Of a DNA stretch of 64,000 nucleotides, positions 1-10,423 are shown piece by piece. Position 1 is the first letter of the stretch, and every line of letters begins with the position of its first letter. Origin of the DNA: Escherichia boydii. Its GTDB lineage: Bacteria; Pseudomonadota; Gammaproteobacteria; Enterobacterales; Enterobacteriaceae. Position numbers and translations under genes: made by a program. The stretch is from contig CP169086.1 of NCBI GenBank assembly GCA_041890495.1, forward strand, positions 5,022,001 to 5,086,000. Reading direction: 5' to 3'. The notes beneath the pieces are model-generated. The model saw nothing but the letters and a program-made list of their open reading frames with translations, did not search any database and was not told the DNA's origin.

Positions 1-432
1 ATCCTGGCAACCGACGGCAGCAGTAAATCACTCTCTTCCCTGAAGAGCGGCGAGCTGGTGCTGGTGTGGCTGGAAGTTAAAGCCAGCCAGAACGTGCCGG
101 ATGCGCTGGTGGTGGATCTCCTTCCTGCGGGTCTGGAGCTGGAAAACCAGAACCTGGCAAGCAGCAGCGCCAGCCTGCAGGACAGCGGCAGTGAGGTACA
201 GAACCTGCTCAGCCAGATGCAGCAGGCGGACATTCAGCATATGGAATTCCGCGACGACCGCTTTGTGGTGGCCGTGCCGGTAAATGAAGGTCAGCCGGTC
301 ACGCTGGTTTATCTGGCACGCGCCGTGACGCCGGGAACCTACCAGGTGCCGGTGCCGATGGTGGAGTCGATGTACGTTCCACAGTGGCGGGCAACGGGGG
401 CGGCCAGCGGCCCGCTGATTGTTGTCCCATAA
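1..432 (+). CDS. yfhM: Alpha-2-macroglobulin-like lipoprotein YfhM, C-terminal end only
   Basis: The frame is open from base 1 and gives the last 143 residues before a TAA stop; the rest lies outside the window. The visible part contains the sequence PDALVVDLLPAGLELENQNL, typical of the last beta-sandwich domain of bacterial alpha-2-macroglobulins. The family forms large periplasmic lipoproteins that trap proteases and is encoded next to the peptidoglycan synthase PbpC, as here, where pbpC starts two bases after the stop. The identification rests on this C-terminal stretch plus the conserved yfhM-pbpC order. No bait region or thioester motif can be seen in this fragment. Confidence 0.88.
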   Translation: MLATDGSSKSLSSLKSGELVLVWLEVKASQNVPDALVVDLLPAGLELENQNLASSSASLQDSGSEVQNLLSQMQQADIQHMEFRDDRFVVAVPVNEGQPVTLVYLARAVTPGTYQVPVPMVESMYVPQWRATGAASGPLIVVP

Positions 433-433
433 T

Positions 434-2758
434 ATGCGAATGGCACGTCCGTCACGCTCCCGCTGGCTATGGCTGGCGGGAGCGCTTCTTGTTTTATGGG
501 GGCTGATTGTCGTCGCCGACCGTCTGTGGCCGCTGCCTCTGAAAGAGGTTAACCCCGCCCGGGTGGTGGTGGATGAGAAGGGCACGCCGCTGTGGCGCTT
601 TGCCGATAGTGACGGGATCTGGCGCTATCCGGTGACGATCGAAGAGGTCTCTCCGCGTTATCTTGAGGCGCTGATTCAGTACGAAGATCGCTGGTTCTGG
701 GATCATCCTGGCGTAAACCCGCTCTCTGTTCTGCGCGCCGCCTGGCAGGATCTCAGTTCTGGCAAAGTCGTCTCTGGCGGCAGTACGCTCACCATGCAGG
801 TGGCACGCCTGCTGGACCCGCACCCGCGCACCTTTGGCGGCAAAGTTCGTCAGCTCTGGCGCGCCATGCAGCTGGAGTGGCACCTCTCTAAACGCGACAT
901 CCTGACGCTCTATCTCAACCGCGCCCCCTTTGGCGGTACGCTGCAGGGCGTCGGGGCGGCAAGCTGGACCTATCTCGGCAAGCCGCCGTCGTAGCTCAGC
1001 TATTCCGAAGCGGCGCTGCTGGCGGTGCTGCCGCAGGCACCGAGCCGCTTACGTCCGGACCGCTGGCCAGAGCGGGCCGAAGCGGCGCGCAATAAAGTGC
1101 TCGACCGCATGGCGACGCAGGGGGTCTGGTCCGCAAAGCAGGTCAAGGAGTCCCGTGAAGAATCGGTATGGCTGGCGCCCCGGCAGATGCCGCAGCTTGC
1201 GCCGCTCTTTGCACGGATGATGCTCGGCAAAAGCCGCGATACGAAAATAGTCACCACGCTGGATGCCGGACTGCAGCGGCAGCTGGAAGAGCTGGCGATG
1301 AACTGGAAATCCCGCCTGCCGGCACGCAGCTCGCTGGCGATGATCGTGGTCGATCATACCGATATGAAAGTGCGCGGCTGGGTGGGATCGGTGGATATTA
1401 ACGATGACACGCGTTTTAGCCATGTGGATATGGTCAATGCGATCCGATCCCCGGGATCGGTGTTAAAACCCTTTATCTACGGCATGGCGCTGGATGATGG
1501 CCTGATCCATCCCGCCTCGCTGCTTCAGGACGTTCCGAGAAAAACCGGTGATTATCGTCCCGGGAATTTTGACAGCGGGTTCCATGGACCGGTCAGCATG
1601 AGTGAAGCGCTGGTACGCTCCCTCAACCTGCCTGCCGTTCAGGTGCTGGAAGCTTACGGACCAAAACGGTTTGCCGGGATGCTGAGCAACGCAGGCTTGC
1701 CGCTGATCCTGCCAGCGGGGGCGCAGCCGAATCTGTCTCTGATCCTCGGTGGAGCAGGCGCGCGGCTGGCCGATATCGCCGCTGCCTACAGCGCCTTTGC
1801 CCGACACGGTAAGGCGGGTAGGCTGCGCCTGCAGCCGGGCGATCCGCTGACTGAACGTCCACTGTTATCATCAGGCTCGGCGTGGATTATTCGCCGTATT
1901 CTGGCCAATGAAGCGCAACCGCTGCCGGATAATGCGCTACCGCAGGTTGCGCCGCTGGCGTGGAAAACCGGCACCAGCTACGGCTACCGTGATGCCTGGG
2001 CCATCGGTCTGAATGCCCGTTATGTGATAGGCATATGGACCGGACGTCCGGACGGCACGCCCGTGGCGGGACAGTTTGGGTTTGCCAGCGCGGTTCCGCT
2101 ATTAAACCAGGTCAATAACCTGCTTCAGTCGCGCTCAACGATAGACGAAGCCCGCCTGCCACGCGATCCGCGTCCGGCAAGCGTCGGGCAGGGCGTGAGC
2201 TGCTGGCCGGGTGGCCAGTCGCTGCCGGAAGGCAGTGAAAACTGTCGACGTCGCTTGTCGACCTGGCTGCTCGAAGGCAGCGAACCGCCCACGCTGCTCT
2301 TGCCCGAACAGGAAGGCATACGCGGCATTCGTTTCCCGGTCTGGCTGGATAAAACGGGCAAACGCGTGGCCGCAGATTGCCCGGATGCTACTGAAAAAGT
2401 CCTGGATGTCTGGCCGCTGCCGCTGGAGCCGTGGTTACCAGCAACCGAGCGTCGTGCGGTACGGGTTCCCCCTTCATCCACAACCTGTCCTCCACTCTCG
2501 CAGGACGCACCTGCGCCACTCATTCTGACCGGCGTGCGCGAAGGGGCCGTTATCAAACGTCTACCGGGGGAATCCCGCGTTTCGCTGCCGCTTCAGGCGA
2601 CCGGCAACAGCGGTGAGCGCTGGTGGTTTTTGAACGGTGAGCCGCTGGGCGTGAAGGGAAGAGTTTACACATTACAGCTTGATAAACCGGGCGATTATCA
2701 GTTACTCGTTATGGATGAGACCGGGCAGGTCGCGACGGTGAATTTTACGCTGCAGTGA
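434..2758 (+). pseudogene. pbpC: pbpC, penicillin-binding protein 1C, interrupted by an in-frame TAG
   Basis: PbpC is a bifunctional inner-membrane peptidoglycan glycosyltransferase/transpeptidase. From ATG 434 one frame encodes 774 codons, close to the usual 770, with one amber codon at 992-994 (codon 187). Before it lie a membrane anchor, the glycosyltransferase motif EDRWFWDHPG and GGSTLTMQVARL. After it lie the transpeptidase motifs SVLK (near 1460), SLN (near 1620) and KTGTSYG (near 1965), and the PbpC C-terminal domain. The frame is unchanged across the stop, so this is a point substitution, most simply CAG to TAG between LGKPPS and LSYSEAALL. An upstream TTG at 419 is also possible as a start. 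Without suppression, neither a complete glycosyltransferase nor any transpeptidase would be made. Confidence 0.9.
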
Positions 2759-2853
2759 CCTGAAAACAGCTTTCAGATGTGAGCTGTTGCTAAAACTCAT
2801 TTTATTTTAAAAAAATGTTACCTTCATCAATAGTCAACGGCCCTGTTGCTCAT

Positions 2854-2859
2854 TATAAT
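2854..2859 (+). promoter_or_regulatory. Probable ndk promoter -10 box
   Basis: A perfect TATAAT lies 57 bases upstream of the ndk start. The -35 region at 2831-2836 (TAGTCA) is a weak match to TTGACA with a 17-base spacer. It is called from consensus only. Confidence 0.5.
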
Positions 2860-2915
2860 CCGCGCCATCTCGTACGCTGGTACAGACAACAACAGAACAA
2901 TTTACAGAGGTAAAA

Positions 2916-3347
2916 ATGGCTATTGAACGTACTTTTTCCATCATCAAACCGAACGCGGTAGCAAAAAACGTCATTGGTAATATCTTTGCGCGCTTTGAAG
3001 CTGCAGGGTTCAAAATTGTTGGCACCAAAATGCTGCACCTGACCGTTGAACAGGCACGTGGCTTTTATGCTGAACACGATGGAAAACCGTTCTTTGATGG
3101 TCTGGTTGAATTCATGACCTCTGGCCCGATCGTGGTTTCCGTGCTGGAAGGTGAAAACGCCGTTCAGCGTCACCGCGATCTGCTGGGCGCGACCAATCCG
3201 GCAAACGCACTGGCTGGTACTCTGCGCGCTGATTACGCTGACAGCCTGACCGAAAACGGTACCCACGGTTCTGATTCCGTCGAATCTGCCGCTCGCGAAA
3301 TCGCTTATTTCTTTGGCGAAGGCGAAGTGTGCCCGCGCACCCGTTAA
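2916..3347 (+). CDS. ndk: Nucleoside diphosphate kinase
   Basis: Ndk transfers the gamma-phosphate between nucleoside tri- and diphosphates in the cytoplasm. The 143-residue protein has the normal length and begins [18 protein letters not shown], the nucleotide-binding start of the family. The active-site histidine lies in [12 protein letters not shown] near residue 117. A GAGG ribosome binding site lies seven bases before ATG 2916. By recollection the sequence is the same as E. coli K-12 Ndk, whereas the preceding PbpC is clearly diverged. It is a single gene between its own promoter and a terminator-like hairpin. Confidence 0.97.
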
Positions 3348-3407
3348 TAATTTCGTAAATGCCGCGTGCAAACGTGGCATCCGTGCGCCAGAATTTGTAC
3401 AATGCAG

Positions 3408-3449
3408 CGCCCCCGGACGAGCAGCCGCTCACCGGGGCGTTTCTTTTTT
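3408..3449 (+). terminator. Rho-independent terminator after ndk
   Basis: A GC-rich stem (CGCCCC..GG pairing with CCGGGGCG, one bulge) is followed by TTTCTTTTTT. It lies between ndk and rlmN. Confidence 0.7.
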
Positions 3450-3496
3450 CAACCCTCCAGGGGCCATAACGTGTAATAACGAGGCCGGAATAGCAT

Positions 3497-4651
3497 ATGT
3501 CTGAACAATTAGTCACACCTGAAAACGTCACCACGAAAGATGGAAAAATCAACCTGCTGGATCTCAACCGTCAGCAGATGCGGGAGTTTTTTAAAGATTT
3601 AGGTGAAAAACCCTTCCGCGCCGATCAGGTGATGAAGTGGATGTATCACTATTGCTGCGACAACTTTGATGAGATGACCGACATCAACAAAGTGTTGCGC
3701 GGCAAACTGAAAGAGGTGGCGGAAATCCGCGCACCGGAAGTGGTTGAAGAACAGCGTTCATCTGACGGCACCATTAAATGGGCGATCGCCGTTGGCGATC
3801 AGCGCGTCGAAACGGTGTATATCCCGGAAGACGACCGTGCCACGCTCTGCGTCTCTTCGCAGGTGGGGTGTGCGCTGGAGTGTAAATTCTGTTCCACCGC
3901 CCAGCAGGGCTTTAACCGCAACCTGCGGGTGTCGGAAATTATCGGCCAGGTGTGGCGTGCGGCGAAAATCGTCGGCGCAGCAAAAGTCACCGGTCAGCGT
4001 CCGATCACTAACGTAGTGATGATGGGCATGGGCGAGCCGCTGCTCAACCTGAACAACGTCGTTCCGGCGATGGAAATCATGCTTGATGATTTCGGTTTTG
4101 GCCTGTCTAAACGTCGCGTCACGCTTTCCACTTCCGGTGTAGTTCCGGCGCTGGATAAACTGGGCGATATGATCGACGTTGCACTGGCAATTTCCCTGCA
4201 CGCGCCGAACGACGAAATTCGTGACGAAATTGTGCCGATCAACAAAAAGTACAATATCGAAACGTTCCTTGCTGCGGTGCGCCGTTATCTGGAGAAATCC
4301 AACGCCAATCAGGGCCGAGTCACTATTGAATACGTGATGCTTGACCACGTTAACGACGGCACTGAACACGCGCACCAACTGGCGGAACTGCTGAAAGATA
4401 CGCCGTGTAAGATCAACCTGATCCCGTGGAACCCGTTCCCGGGTGCGCCGTATGGACGCAGCTCGAACAGCCGTATCGACCGTTTCTCAAAAGTGCTGAT
4501 GAGCTACGGTTTCACCACTATTGTGCGTAAAACTCGTGGTGATGATATCGATGCTGCCTGTGGTCAGTTGGCGGGCGATGTTATCGACCGTACGAAACGT
4601 ACCCTGCGTAAACGGATGCAGGGTGAAGCCATCGACATTAAAGCGGTCTGA
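3497..4651 (+). CDS. rlmN: Dual-specificity 23S rRNA/tRNA adenine-C2 methyltransferase RlmN
   Basis: RlmN is a radical-SAM enzyme that methylates C2 of A2503 in 23S rRNA and A37 in some tRNAs. The 384-residue protein carries the cluster motif CALECKFC (near residues 125-132), the SAM-binding stretch MGMGEPLLN and the C-terminal cysteine in [13 protein letters not shown] that forms the methyl-carrying thioether. The ATG start at 3497 gives the usual family length. By recollection the protein matches E. coli K-12 along its whole length. The rlmN-rodZ-ispG-hisS order is the conserved enterobacterial one. Confidence 0.97.
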
Positions 4652-4655
4652 TAGC

Positions 4656-4693
4656 CATTACGCCACGGTTACTTTATGTACCGTGGCGTAATG
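4656..4693 (+). terminator. Strong hairpin after rlmN
   Basis: A perfect 14-bp stem (CATTACGCCACGGT and its complement) encloses a 10-base loop and is followed by TTTTA. It starts four bases after the rlmN stop. The rest of the interval to rodZ shows no further gene. Confidence 0.6.
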
Positions 4694-4935
4694 TTTTATG
4701 AATGAAGTATTAAGTTGCAATTGTCTGGTCAATATTAACGGTGCGTTTTTGCTGACTTTAAGGCAGTATGTAACGATGCAACAGTAAGTTAGCCTTAGTG
4801 AATGTGGGCTTTGTCACGAGCACACAGACGGTCTTATACTGTATGATAACGGTTAACTTAACGGATGTTTCGCGGTGTGGGTGAGCATGATGGTTCACCG
4901 GCATCTCAATTCTCATTTAAACGTACCTGCAGCGA

Positions 4936-5949
4936 ATGAATACTGAAGCCACGCACGACCAAAATGAAGCACTTACTACCGGCGCTCGCCTGCGTAATGC
5001 TCGCGAACAACTAGGACTTAGTCAGCAGGCCGTTGCCGAGCGACTTTGCCTGAAGGTTTCCACGGTACGCGACATTGAAGAAGATAAGGCACCCGCCGAT
5101 CTTGCTTCAACATTCCTGCGCGGATATATCCGCTCTTATGCGCGTCTGGTACATATTCCAGAAGAAGAACTGCTGCCAGGGCTGGAAAAGCAGGCTCCAC
5201 TTCGGGCTGCAAAAGTTGCGCCGATGCAGAGTTTTTCCCTCGGTAAACGCCGCAAAAAACGCGACGGCTGGCTGATGACCTTCACTTGGCTGGTGTTGTT
5301 TGTGGTTATCGGCCTGAGCGGTGCCTGGTGGTGGCAAGACCACAAAGCTCAGCAGGAAGAGATCACCACTATGGCCGATCAATCTTCGGCGGAACTGAGC
5401 AGTAATAGCGAGCAGGGGCAGAGTGTTCCATTAAATACGTCGACAACTACAGACCCGGCTACAACGTCCACGCCGCCAGCGTCTGTGGATACTACCGCAA
5501 CCAACACGCAAACACCTGCCGTAACTGCGCCAGCACCAGCTGTTGATCCGCAACAGAATGCGGTTGTTTCGCCTTCGCAGGCAAATGTTGATACCGCCGC
5601 GACCCCGGCACCAACGGCAGCAACAACGCCAGATGGTGCTGCGCCGTTGCCAACCGATCAGGCTGGCGTGACCACGCCGGTGGCTGATCCGAATGCGCTG
5701 GTGATGAACTTTACTGCCGATTGCTGGCTGGAGGTCACTGATGCTACCGGTAAAAAATTGTTTAGCGGTATGCAGCGTAAAGACGGTAATTTGAACTTAA
5801 CCGGCCAGGCACCGTACAAACTGAAAATTGGTGCGCCAGCCGCAGTACAGATCCAGTATCAAGGGAAACCTGTCGATCTGAGTCGTTTTATCAGAACTAA
5901 CCAGGTTGCGCGTCTGACCCTCAATGCCGAACAATCACCGGCGCAGTAA
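4936..5949 (+). CDS. rodZ: Cytoskeletal membrane protein RodZ
   Basis: RodZ links the MreB cytoskeleton to the periplasmic elongation machinery and helps maintain rod shape. The 337-residue protein has an N-terminal helix-turn-helix domain (about 17-80, GARLRNAREQLGLSQQAVAE), one transmembrane helix (about 112-133), a long Thr/Pro/Ala-rich periplasmic linker and a C-terminal beta domain (ALVMNFTADCWLEVTDATGK). The linker normally varies strongly between genera, yet here length and sequence match E. coli K-12 RodZ as recalled. This is the clearest sign that this part of the window is E. coli-like. Confidence 0.96.
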   Translation: MNTEATHDQNEALTTGARLRNAREQLGLSQQAVAERLCLKVSTVRDIEEDKAPADLASTFLRGYIRSYARLVHIPEEELLPGLEKQAPLRAAKVAPMQSFSLGKRRKKRDGWLMTFTWLVLFVVIGLSGAWWWQDHKAQQEEITTMADQSSAELSSNSEQGQSVPLNTSTTTDPATTSTPPASVDTTATNTQTPAVTAPAPAVDPQQNAVVSPSQANVDTAATPAPTAATTPDGAAPLPTDQAGVTTPVADPNALVMNFTADCWLEVTDATGKKLFSGMQRKDGNLNLTGQAPYKLKIGAPAAVQIQYQGKPVDLSRFIRTNQVARLTLNAEQSPAQ

Positions 5950-5975
5950 CAGACGGGTAACGCGGGAGATTTTTC

Positions 5976-7094
5976 ATGCATAACCAGGCTCCAATTCAAC
6001 GTAGAAAATCAACACGTATTTACGTTGGGAATGTGCCGATTGGCGATGGTGCTCCCATCGCCGTACAGTCCATGACCAATACGCGTACGACAGACGTCGA
6101 AGCAACGGTCAATCAAATCAAGGCGCTGGAACGCGTTGGCGCTGATATCGTCCGTGTATCCGTACCGACGATGGACGCGGCAGAAGCGTTCAAACTCATC
6201 AAACAGCAGGTTAACGTGCCGCTGGTGGCTGACATCCACTTCGACTATCGCATTGCGCTGAAAGTAGCGGAATACGGCGTCGATTGTCTGCGTATTAACC
6301 CTGGCAATATCGGTAATGAAGAGCGTATTCGCATGGTGGTTGACTGTGCGCGCGATAAAAACATTCCGATCCGTATTGGCGTTAACGCCGGATCGCTGGA
6401 AAAAAATCTGCAAGAAAAGTATGGCGAACCGACGCCGCAGGCGTTGCTGGAATCTGCCATGCGTCATGTTGATCATCTCGATCGCCTGAACTTCGATCAG
6501 TTCAAAGTCAGCGTGAAAGCGTCTGACGTCTTCCTCGCTGTTGAGTCTTATCGTTTGCTGGCAAAACAGATCGATCAGCCGTTGCATCTGGGGATCACCG
6601 AAGCCGGTGGTGCGCGCAGCGGGGCAGTAAAATCCGCCATTGGTTTAGGTCTGCTGCTGTCTGAAGGCATCGGCGACACGCTGCGCGTATCGCTGGCGGC
6701 CGATCCGGTCGAAGAGATCAAAGTCGGTTTCGATATTTTGAAATCGCTGCGTATCCGTTCGCGAGGGATCAACTTCATCGCCTGCCCGACCTGTTCGCGT
6801 CAGGAATTTGATGTTATCGGTACGGTTAACGCGCTGGAGCAACGCCTGGAAGATATCATCACTCCGATGGACGTTTCGATTATCGGCTGCGTGGTGAATG
6901 GCCCAGGTGAGGCGCTGGTTTCTACACTCGGCGTCACCGGCGGCAACAAGAAAAGCGGCCTCTATGAAGATGGCGTGCGCAAAGACCGTCTGGACAACAA
7001 CGATATGATCGACCAGCTGGAAGCACGCATTCGTGCGAAAGCCAGTCAGCTGGACGAAGCGCGTCGAATTGACGTTCAGCAGGTTGAAAAATAA
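5976..7094 (+). CDS. ispG: 4-hydroxy-3-methylbut-2-en-1-yl diphosphate synthase IspG
   Basis: IspG converts methylerythritol cyclodiphosphate to HMBPP in the non-mevalonate isoprenoid pathway, using a [4Fe-4S] cluster and flavodoxin. The 372-residue protein is the usual length. The cluster cysteines lie in CPTCSRQEF (near residue 270) and IGCVVNGPGE (near 305); the N-terminal TIM barrel begins at IAVQSMTNT. It starts 26 bases after rodZ with a GGGAG ribosome site, so it is probably co-transcribed with rodZ. A hairpin separates it from hisS. Confidence 0.97.
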   Translation: MHNQAPIQRRKSTRIYVGNVPIGDGAPIAVQSMTNTRTTDVEATVNQIKALERVGADIVRVSVPTMDAAEAFKLIKQQVNVPLVADIHFDYRIALKVAEYGVDCLRINPGNIGNEERIRMVVDCARDKNIPIRIGVNAGSLEKNLQEKYGEPTPQALLESAMRHVDHLDRLNFDQFKVSVKASDVFLAVESYRLLAKQIDQPLHLGITEAGGARSGAVKSAIGLGLLLSEGIGDTLRVSLAADPVEEIKVGFDILKSLRIRSRGINFIACPTCSRQEFDVIGTVNALEQRLEDIITPMDVSIIGCVVNGPGEALVSTLGVTGGNKKSGLYEDGVRKDRLDNNDMIDQLEARIRAKASQLDEARRIDVQQVEK

Positions 7095-7103
7095 TAACGT
7101 GAT

Positions 7104-7122
7104 GGGAAGCGCCTCGCTTCCC
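7104..7122 (+). terminator. Hairpin between ispG and hisS
   Basis: An 8-bp perfect stem (GGGAAGCG and CGCTTCCC) has a 3-base loop and no T-run. It may attenuate or protect mRNA rather than terminate transcription. Confidence 0.4.
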
Positions 7123-7204
7123 GTGTATGATTGAACCCGCATGGCTCCCGAAACATTGAGGGAAGCGTTGAGGGTTCATTTTTATATTCAGAAAGAGAAT
7201 AAAC

Positions 7205-8479
7205 GTGGCAAAAAACATTCAAGCCATTCGCGGCATGAACGATTACCTGCCTGGCGAAACGGCCATCTGGCAGCGCATTGAAGGCACACTGAAAAACGTG
7301 CTCGGCAGCTACGGTTACAGTGAAATCCGCTTGCCGATTGTAGAGCAGACCCCGCTATTCAAACGTGCGATTGGTGAAGTCACCGACGTGGTTGAAAAAG
7401 AGATGTACACCTTTGAGGATCGCAATGGCGACAGCCTGACTCTGCGCCCTGAAGGGACGGCGGGCTGTGTACGCGCCGGCATCGAGCATGGTCTTCTGTA
7501 CAATCAGGAACAGCGTCTGTGGTATATCGGGCCGATGTTCCGTCACGAGCGTCCGCAGAAAGGGCGTTATCGTCAGTTCCATCAGTTGGGCTGCGAAGTT
7601 TTCGGTCTGCAAGGTCCGGATATCGACGCTGAACTGATTATGCTCACTGCCCGCTGGTGGCGCGCGCTGGGTATTTCCGAGCACGTAACTCTTGAGCTGA
7701 ACTCTATCGGTTCGCTGGAAGCACGCGCCAATTACCGCGATGCGCTGGTGGCATTCCTTGAGCAGCATAAAGAAAAGCTGGACGAAGACTGCAAACGCCG
7801 CATGTACACTAACCCGCTGCGCGTGCTGGATTCAAAAAATCCGGAAGTGCAGGCGCTTCTCAACGACGCTCCGGCATTAGGTGACTATCTGGACGAGGAA
7901 TCTCGTGAGCATTTTGCCGGTCTGTGCAAACTGCTGGAGAGCGCGGGGATCGCTTACACCGTAAACCAGCGTCTGGTGCGTGGTCTGGATTACTACAACC
8001 GTACCGTTTTCGAGTGGGTGACTAACAGTCTCGGCTCCCAGGGCACCGTGTGTGCAGGCGGTCGTTATGACGGTCTTGTGGAACAACTGGGCGGTCGTGC
8101 AACACCGGCTGTCGGTTTTGCGATGGGCCTCGAACGTCTTGTATTGTTAGTACAGGCCGTTAATCCGGAATTTAAAGCCGATCCTGTTGTCGATATATAC
8201 CTGGTGGCTTCAGGTGCTGATACACAATCTGCGGCTATGGCATTAGCTGAGCGTCTGCGTGATGAATTACCGGGCGTGAAATTGATGACCAACCACGGCG
8301 GCGGCAACTTTAAGAAACAGTTTGCCCGTGCTGATAAATGGGGTGCCCGCGTTGCTGTGGTGCTGGGTGAGTCTGAAGTGGCTAACGGCACAGCAGTAGT
8401 GAAGGATTTGCGCTCTGGTGAGCAAACGGCAGTTGCGCAGGATAGCGTAGCCGCGCATTTGCGCACGTTACTGGGTTAA
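7205..8479 (+). CDS. hisS: Histidyl-tRNA synthetase
   Basis: HisS charges tRNA-His and is essential. The 424-residue class II synthetase shows motif 2 ([18 protein letters not shown], near residue 112), the histidine-binding loop [14 protein letters not shown] (near 257), motif 3 ([14 protein letters not shown]) and the C-terminal anticodon-binding domain ([10 protein letters not shown] to LRTLLG). A ribosome site AAAGAGAA precedes the GTG at 7205. By recollection the protein is the same as in K-12. It is followed after 17 bases by yfgM, which suggests co-transcription with yfgM and bamB. Confidence 0.98.
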
Positions 8480-8496
8480 GGAAGGAGAAGGACAGC

Positions 8497-9117
8497 GTGG
8501 AAATTTACGAGAACGAAAACGACCAGGTAGAAGCGGTTAAACGCTTTTTTGCTGAAAATGGCAAAGCACTGGCTGTTGGGGTGATTTTGGGCGTTGGCGC
8601 ACTGATTGGCTGGCGCTACTGGAACAGCCATCAGGTTGATTCTGCACGCTCCGCTTCTCTTGCCTATCAAAATGCGGTTACCGCAGTGAGCGAAGGCAAA
8701 CCGGATAGCATCCCGGCGGCGGAAAAATTTGCTGCTGAAAATAAAAATACTTATGGTGCGCTGGCTTCTTTGGAACTTGCGCAGCAATTTGTTGACAAAA
8801 ATGAACTAGAGAAAGCTGCCGCCCAGTTACAACAGGGGCTGGCAGACACGAGCGATGAAAATCTCAAAGCCGTGATAAATCTGCGTCTTGCTCGCGTTCA
8901 GGTACAGCTCAAGCAGGCTGATGCCGCGCTGAAAACCCTTGATACCATCAAAGGTGAAGGGTGGGCTGCCATTGTTGCCGACCTGCGTGGTGAAGCATTG
9001 CTGAGCAAAGGTGATAAGCAAGGTGCGCGTAGTGCATGGGAAGCAGGCGTGAAAAGCGATGTTACTCCGGCACTGAGCGAAATGATGCAGATGAAAATTA
9101 ATAATTTGTCCATCTGA
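8497..9117 (+). CDS. yfgM: Ancillary SecYEG translocon subunit YfgM
   Basis: YfgM is an inner-membrane TPR protein that partners with the periplasmic chaperone PpiD at the SecYEG translocon and has been linked to RcsB signalling. The 206-residue protein has a short cytoplasmic N-terminus, one transmembrane helix (about 24-43, ALAVGVILGVGALIGWRYW) and a periplasmic TPR region. The start is GTG 8497, placed by the strong AAGGAGAAGG ribosome site just upstream. It sits between hisS and bamB with short gaps, as in E. coli, and ends 10 bases before bamB. Confidence 0.95.
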   Translation: MEIYENENDQVEAVKRFFAENGKALAVGVILGVGALIGWRYWNSHQVDSARSASLAYQNAVTAVSEGKPDSIPAAEKFAAENKNTYGALASLELAQQFVDKNELEKAAAQLQQGLADTSDENLKAVINLRLARVQVQLKQADAALKTLDTIKGEGWAAIVADLRGEALLSKGDKQGARSAWEAGVKSDVTPALSEMMQMKINNLSI

Positions 9118-9127
9118 GAGGGACCCG

Positions 9128-10306
9128 ATGCAATTGCGTAAATTACTGCTGCCAGGACTGCTTTCCGTTACCCTTTTAAGCGGCTGTTCGCTGTTTAACA
9201 GCGAAGAAGATGTGGTAAAGATGTCCCCATTGCCAACCGTTGAAAACCAGTTTACGCCGACCACGGCGTGGAGCACTTCCGTTGGTAGCGGCATTGGCAA
9301 CTTCTATTCCAATCTTCATCCGGCACTGGCGGACAACGTTGTCTATGCAGCGGACCGCGCTGGTTTAGTAAAAGCGCTGAATGCGGATGATGGCAAAGAA
9401 ATCTGGTCTGTCAGCCTGGCCGAGAAAGATGGCTGGTTCTCTAAAGAGCCTGCATTACTTTCTGGCGGTGTGACCGTGTCTGGTGGGCATGTCTACATTG
9501 GCAGCGAAAAGGCGCAGGTTTACGCGCTGAATACCAGCGATGGTACTGTGGCATGGCAAACTAAAGTCGCGGGTGAAGCACTTTCGCGCCCGGTGGTCAG
9601 CGACGGTCTGGTGTTAATCCACACCAGTAACGGTCAGTTACAAGCGCTGAACGAAGCTGACGGCGCTGTCAAATGGACAGTTAACCTCGATATGCCTTCG
9701 CTCTCTTTGCGTGGCGAGTCTGCGCCGGCAACGGCTTTTGGTGCGGCCGTCGTGGGGGGCGATAATGGTCGCGTCAGCGCAGTGCTGATGGAACAGGGCC
9801 AGATGATTTGGCAGCAGCGTATTTCCCAGGCGACCGGTTCTACCGAAATTGACCGTCTGAGCGATGTTGACACGACTCCCGTCGTTGTTAACGGCGTTGT
9901 TTTCGCGCTGGCCTATAATGGTAACCTGACGGCGCTTGATCTGCGCAGTGGTCAGATTATGTGGAAACGCGAACTGGGTTCGGTGAATGATTTCATCGTC
10001 GACGGCAATCGCATCTATCTGGTCGATCAAAATGACCGGGTGATGGCGTTGACCATTGATGGCGGCGTTACGCTGTGGACACAAAGCGATCTGCTGCATC
10101 GCCTGCTGACTTCTCCGGTGCTGTATAATGGCAACCTGGTGGTCGGTGACAGTGAAGGTTATCTGCACTGGATTAACGTCGAAGATGGTCGTTTCGTTGC
10201 CCAGCAAAAAGTTGATAGTTCCGGTTTCCAGACTGAACCGGTTGCCGCTGACGGCAAACTGCTGATCCAGGCAAAAGACGGAACCGTGTACTCTATTACA
10301 CGTTAA
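9128..10306 (+). CDS. bamB: Outer membrane assembly lipoprotein BamB
   Basis: BamB is the beta-propeller lipoprotein of the BAM complex that inserts beta-barrel proteins in the outer membrane. The 392-residue protein begins with a lipoprotein signal peptide ending in the lipobox LLSGC, so Cys20 should be lipidated. The mature protein is a series of propeller repeats with W/D-G-K motifs such as LNADDGKEIWSV, LNTSDGTVAWQT, LDLRSGQIMWKR and INVEDGRFVAQQ. Ribosome site GAGGGA lies before ATG 9128. A hairpin with a T-run follows before der. Confidence 0.97.
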   Translation: MQLRKLLLPGLLSVTLLSGCSLFNSEEDVVKMSPLPTVENQFTPTTAWSTSVGSGIGNFYSNLHPALADNVVYAADRAGLVKALNADDGKEIWSVSLAEKDGWFSKEPALLSGGVTVSGGHVYIGSEKAQVYALNTSDGTVAWQTKVAGEALSRPVVSDGLVLIHTSNGQLQALNEADGAVKWTVNLDMPSLSLRGESAPATAFGAAVVGGDNGRVSAVLMEQGQMIWQQRISQATGSTEIDRLSDVDTTPVVVNGVVFALAYNGNLTALDLRSGQIMWKRELGSVNDFIVDGNRIYLVDQNDRVMALTIDGGVTLWTQSDLLHRLLTSPVLYNGNLVVGDSEGYLHWINVEDGRFVAQQKVDSSGFQTEPVAADGKLLIQAKDGTVYSITR

Positions 10307-10326
10307 TCGTCTCTGTCGTTCACTTT

Positions 10327-10364
10327 GAAAACGGCTCCTGGACAGGGGCCGTTTTCCTGTTTTT
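10327..10364 (+). terminator. Terminator between bamB and der
   Basis: The arms GAAAACGGC and GCCGTTTTC flank a short loop and are followed by CTGTTTTT. der would need its own promoter or read-through. Confidence 0.6.
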
Positions 10365-10423
10365 AACAACGACGCGAATATAGCGTGCGTTGTCTGATGA
10401 TTTATAAAAATGAGGCTTTAAAC

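Noticed and set aside
992..994. TAG in pbpC as a recoded amino acid
   Set aside because: Pyrrolysine use is not known in Enterobacteriaceae, and TAG is not a selenocysteine codon; a simple nonsense change fits better.
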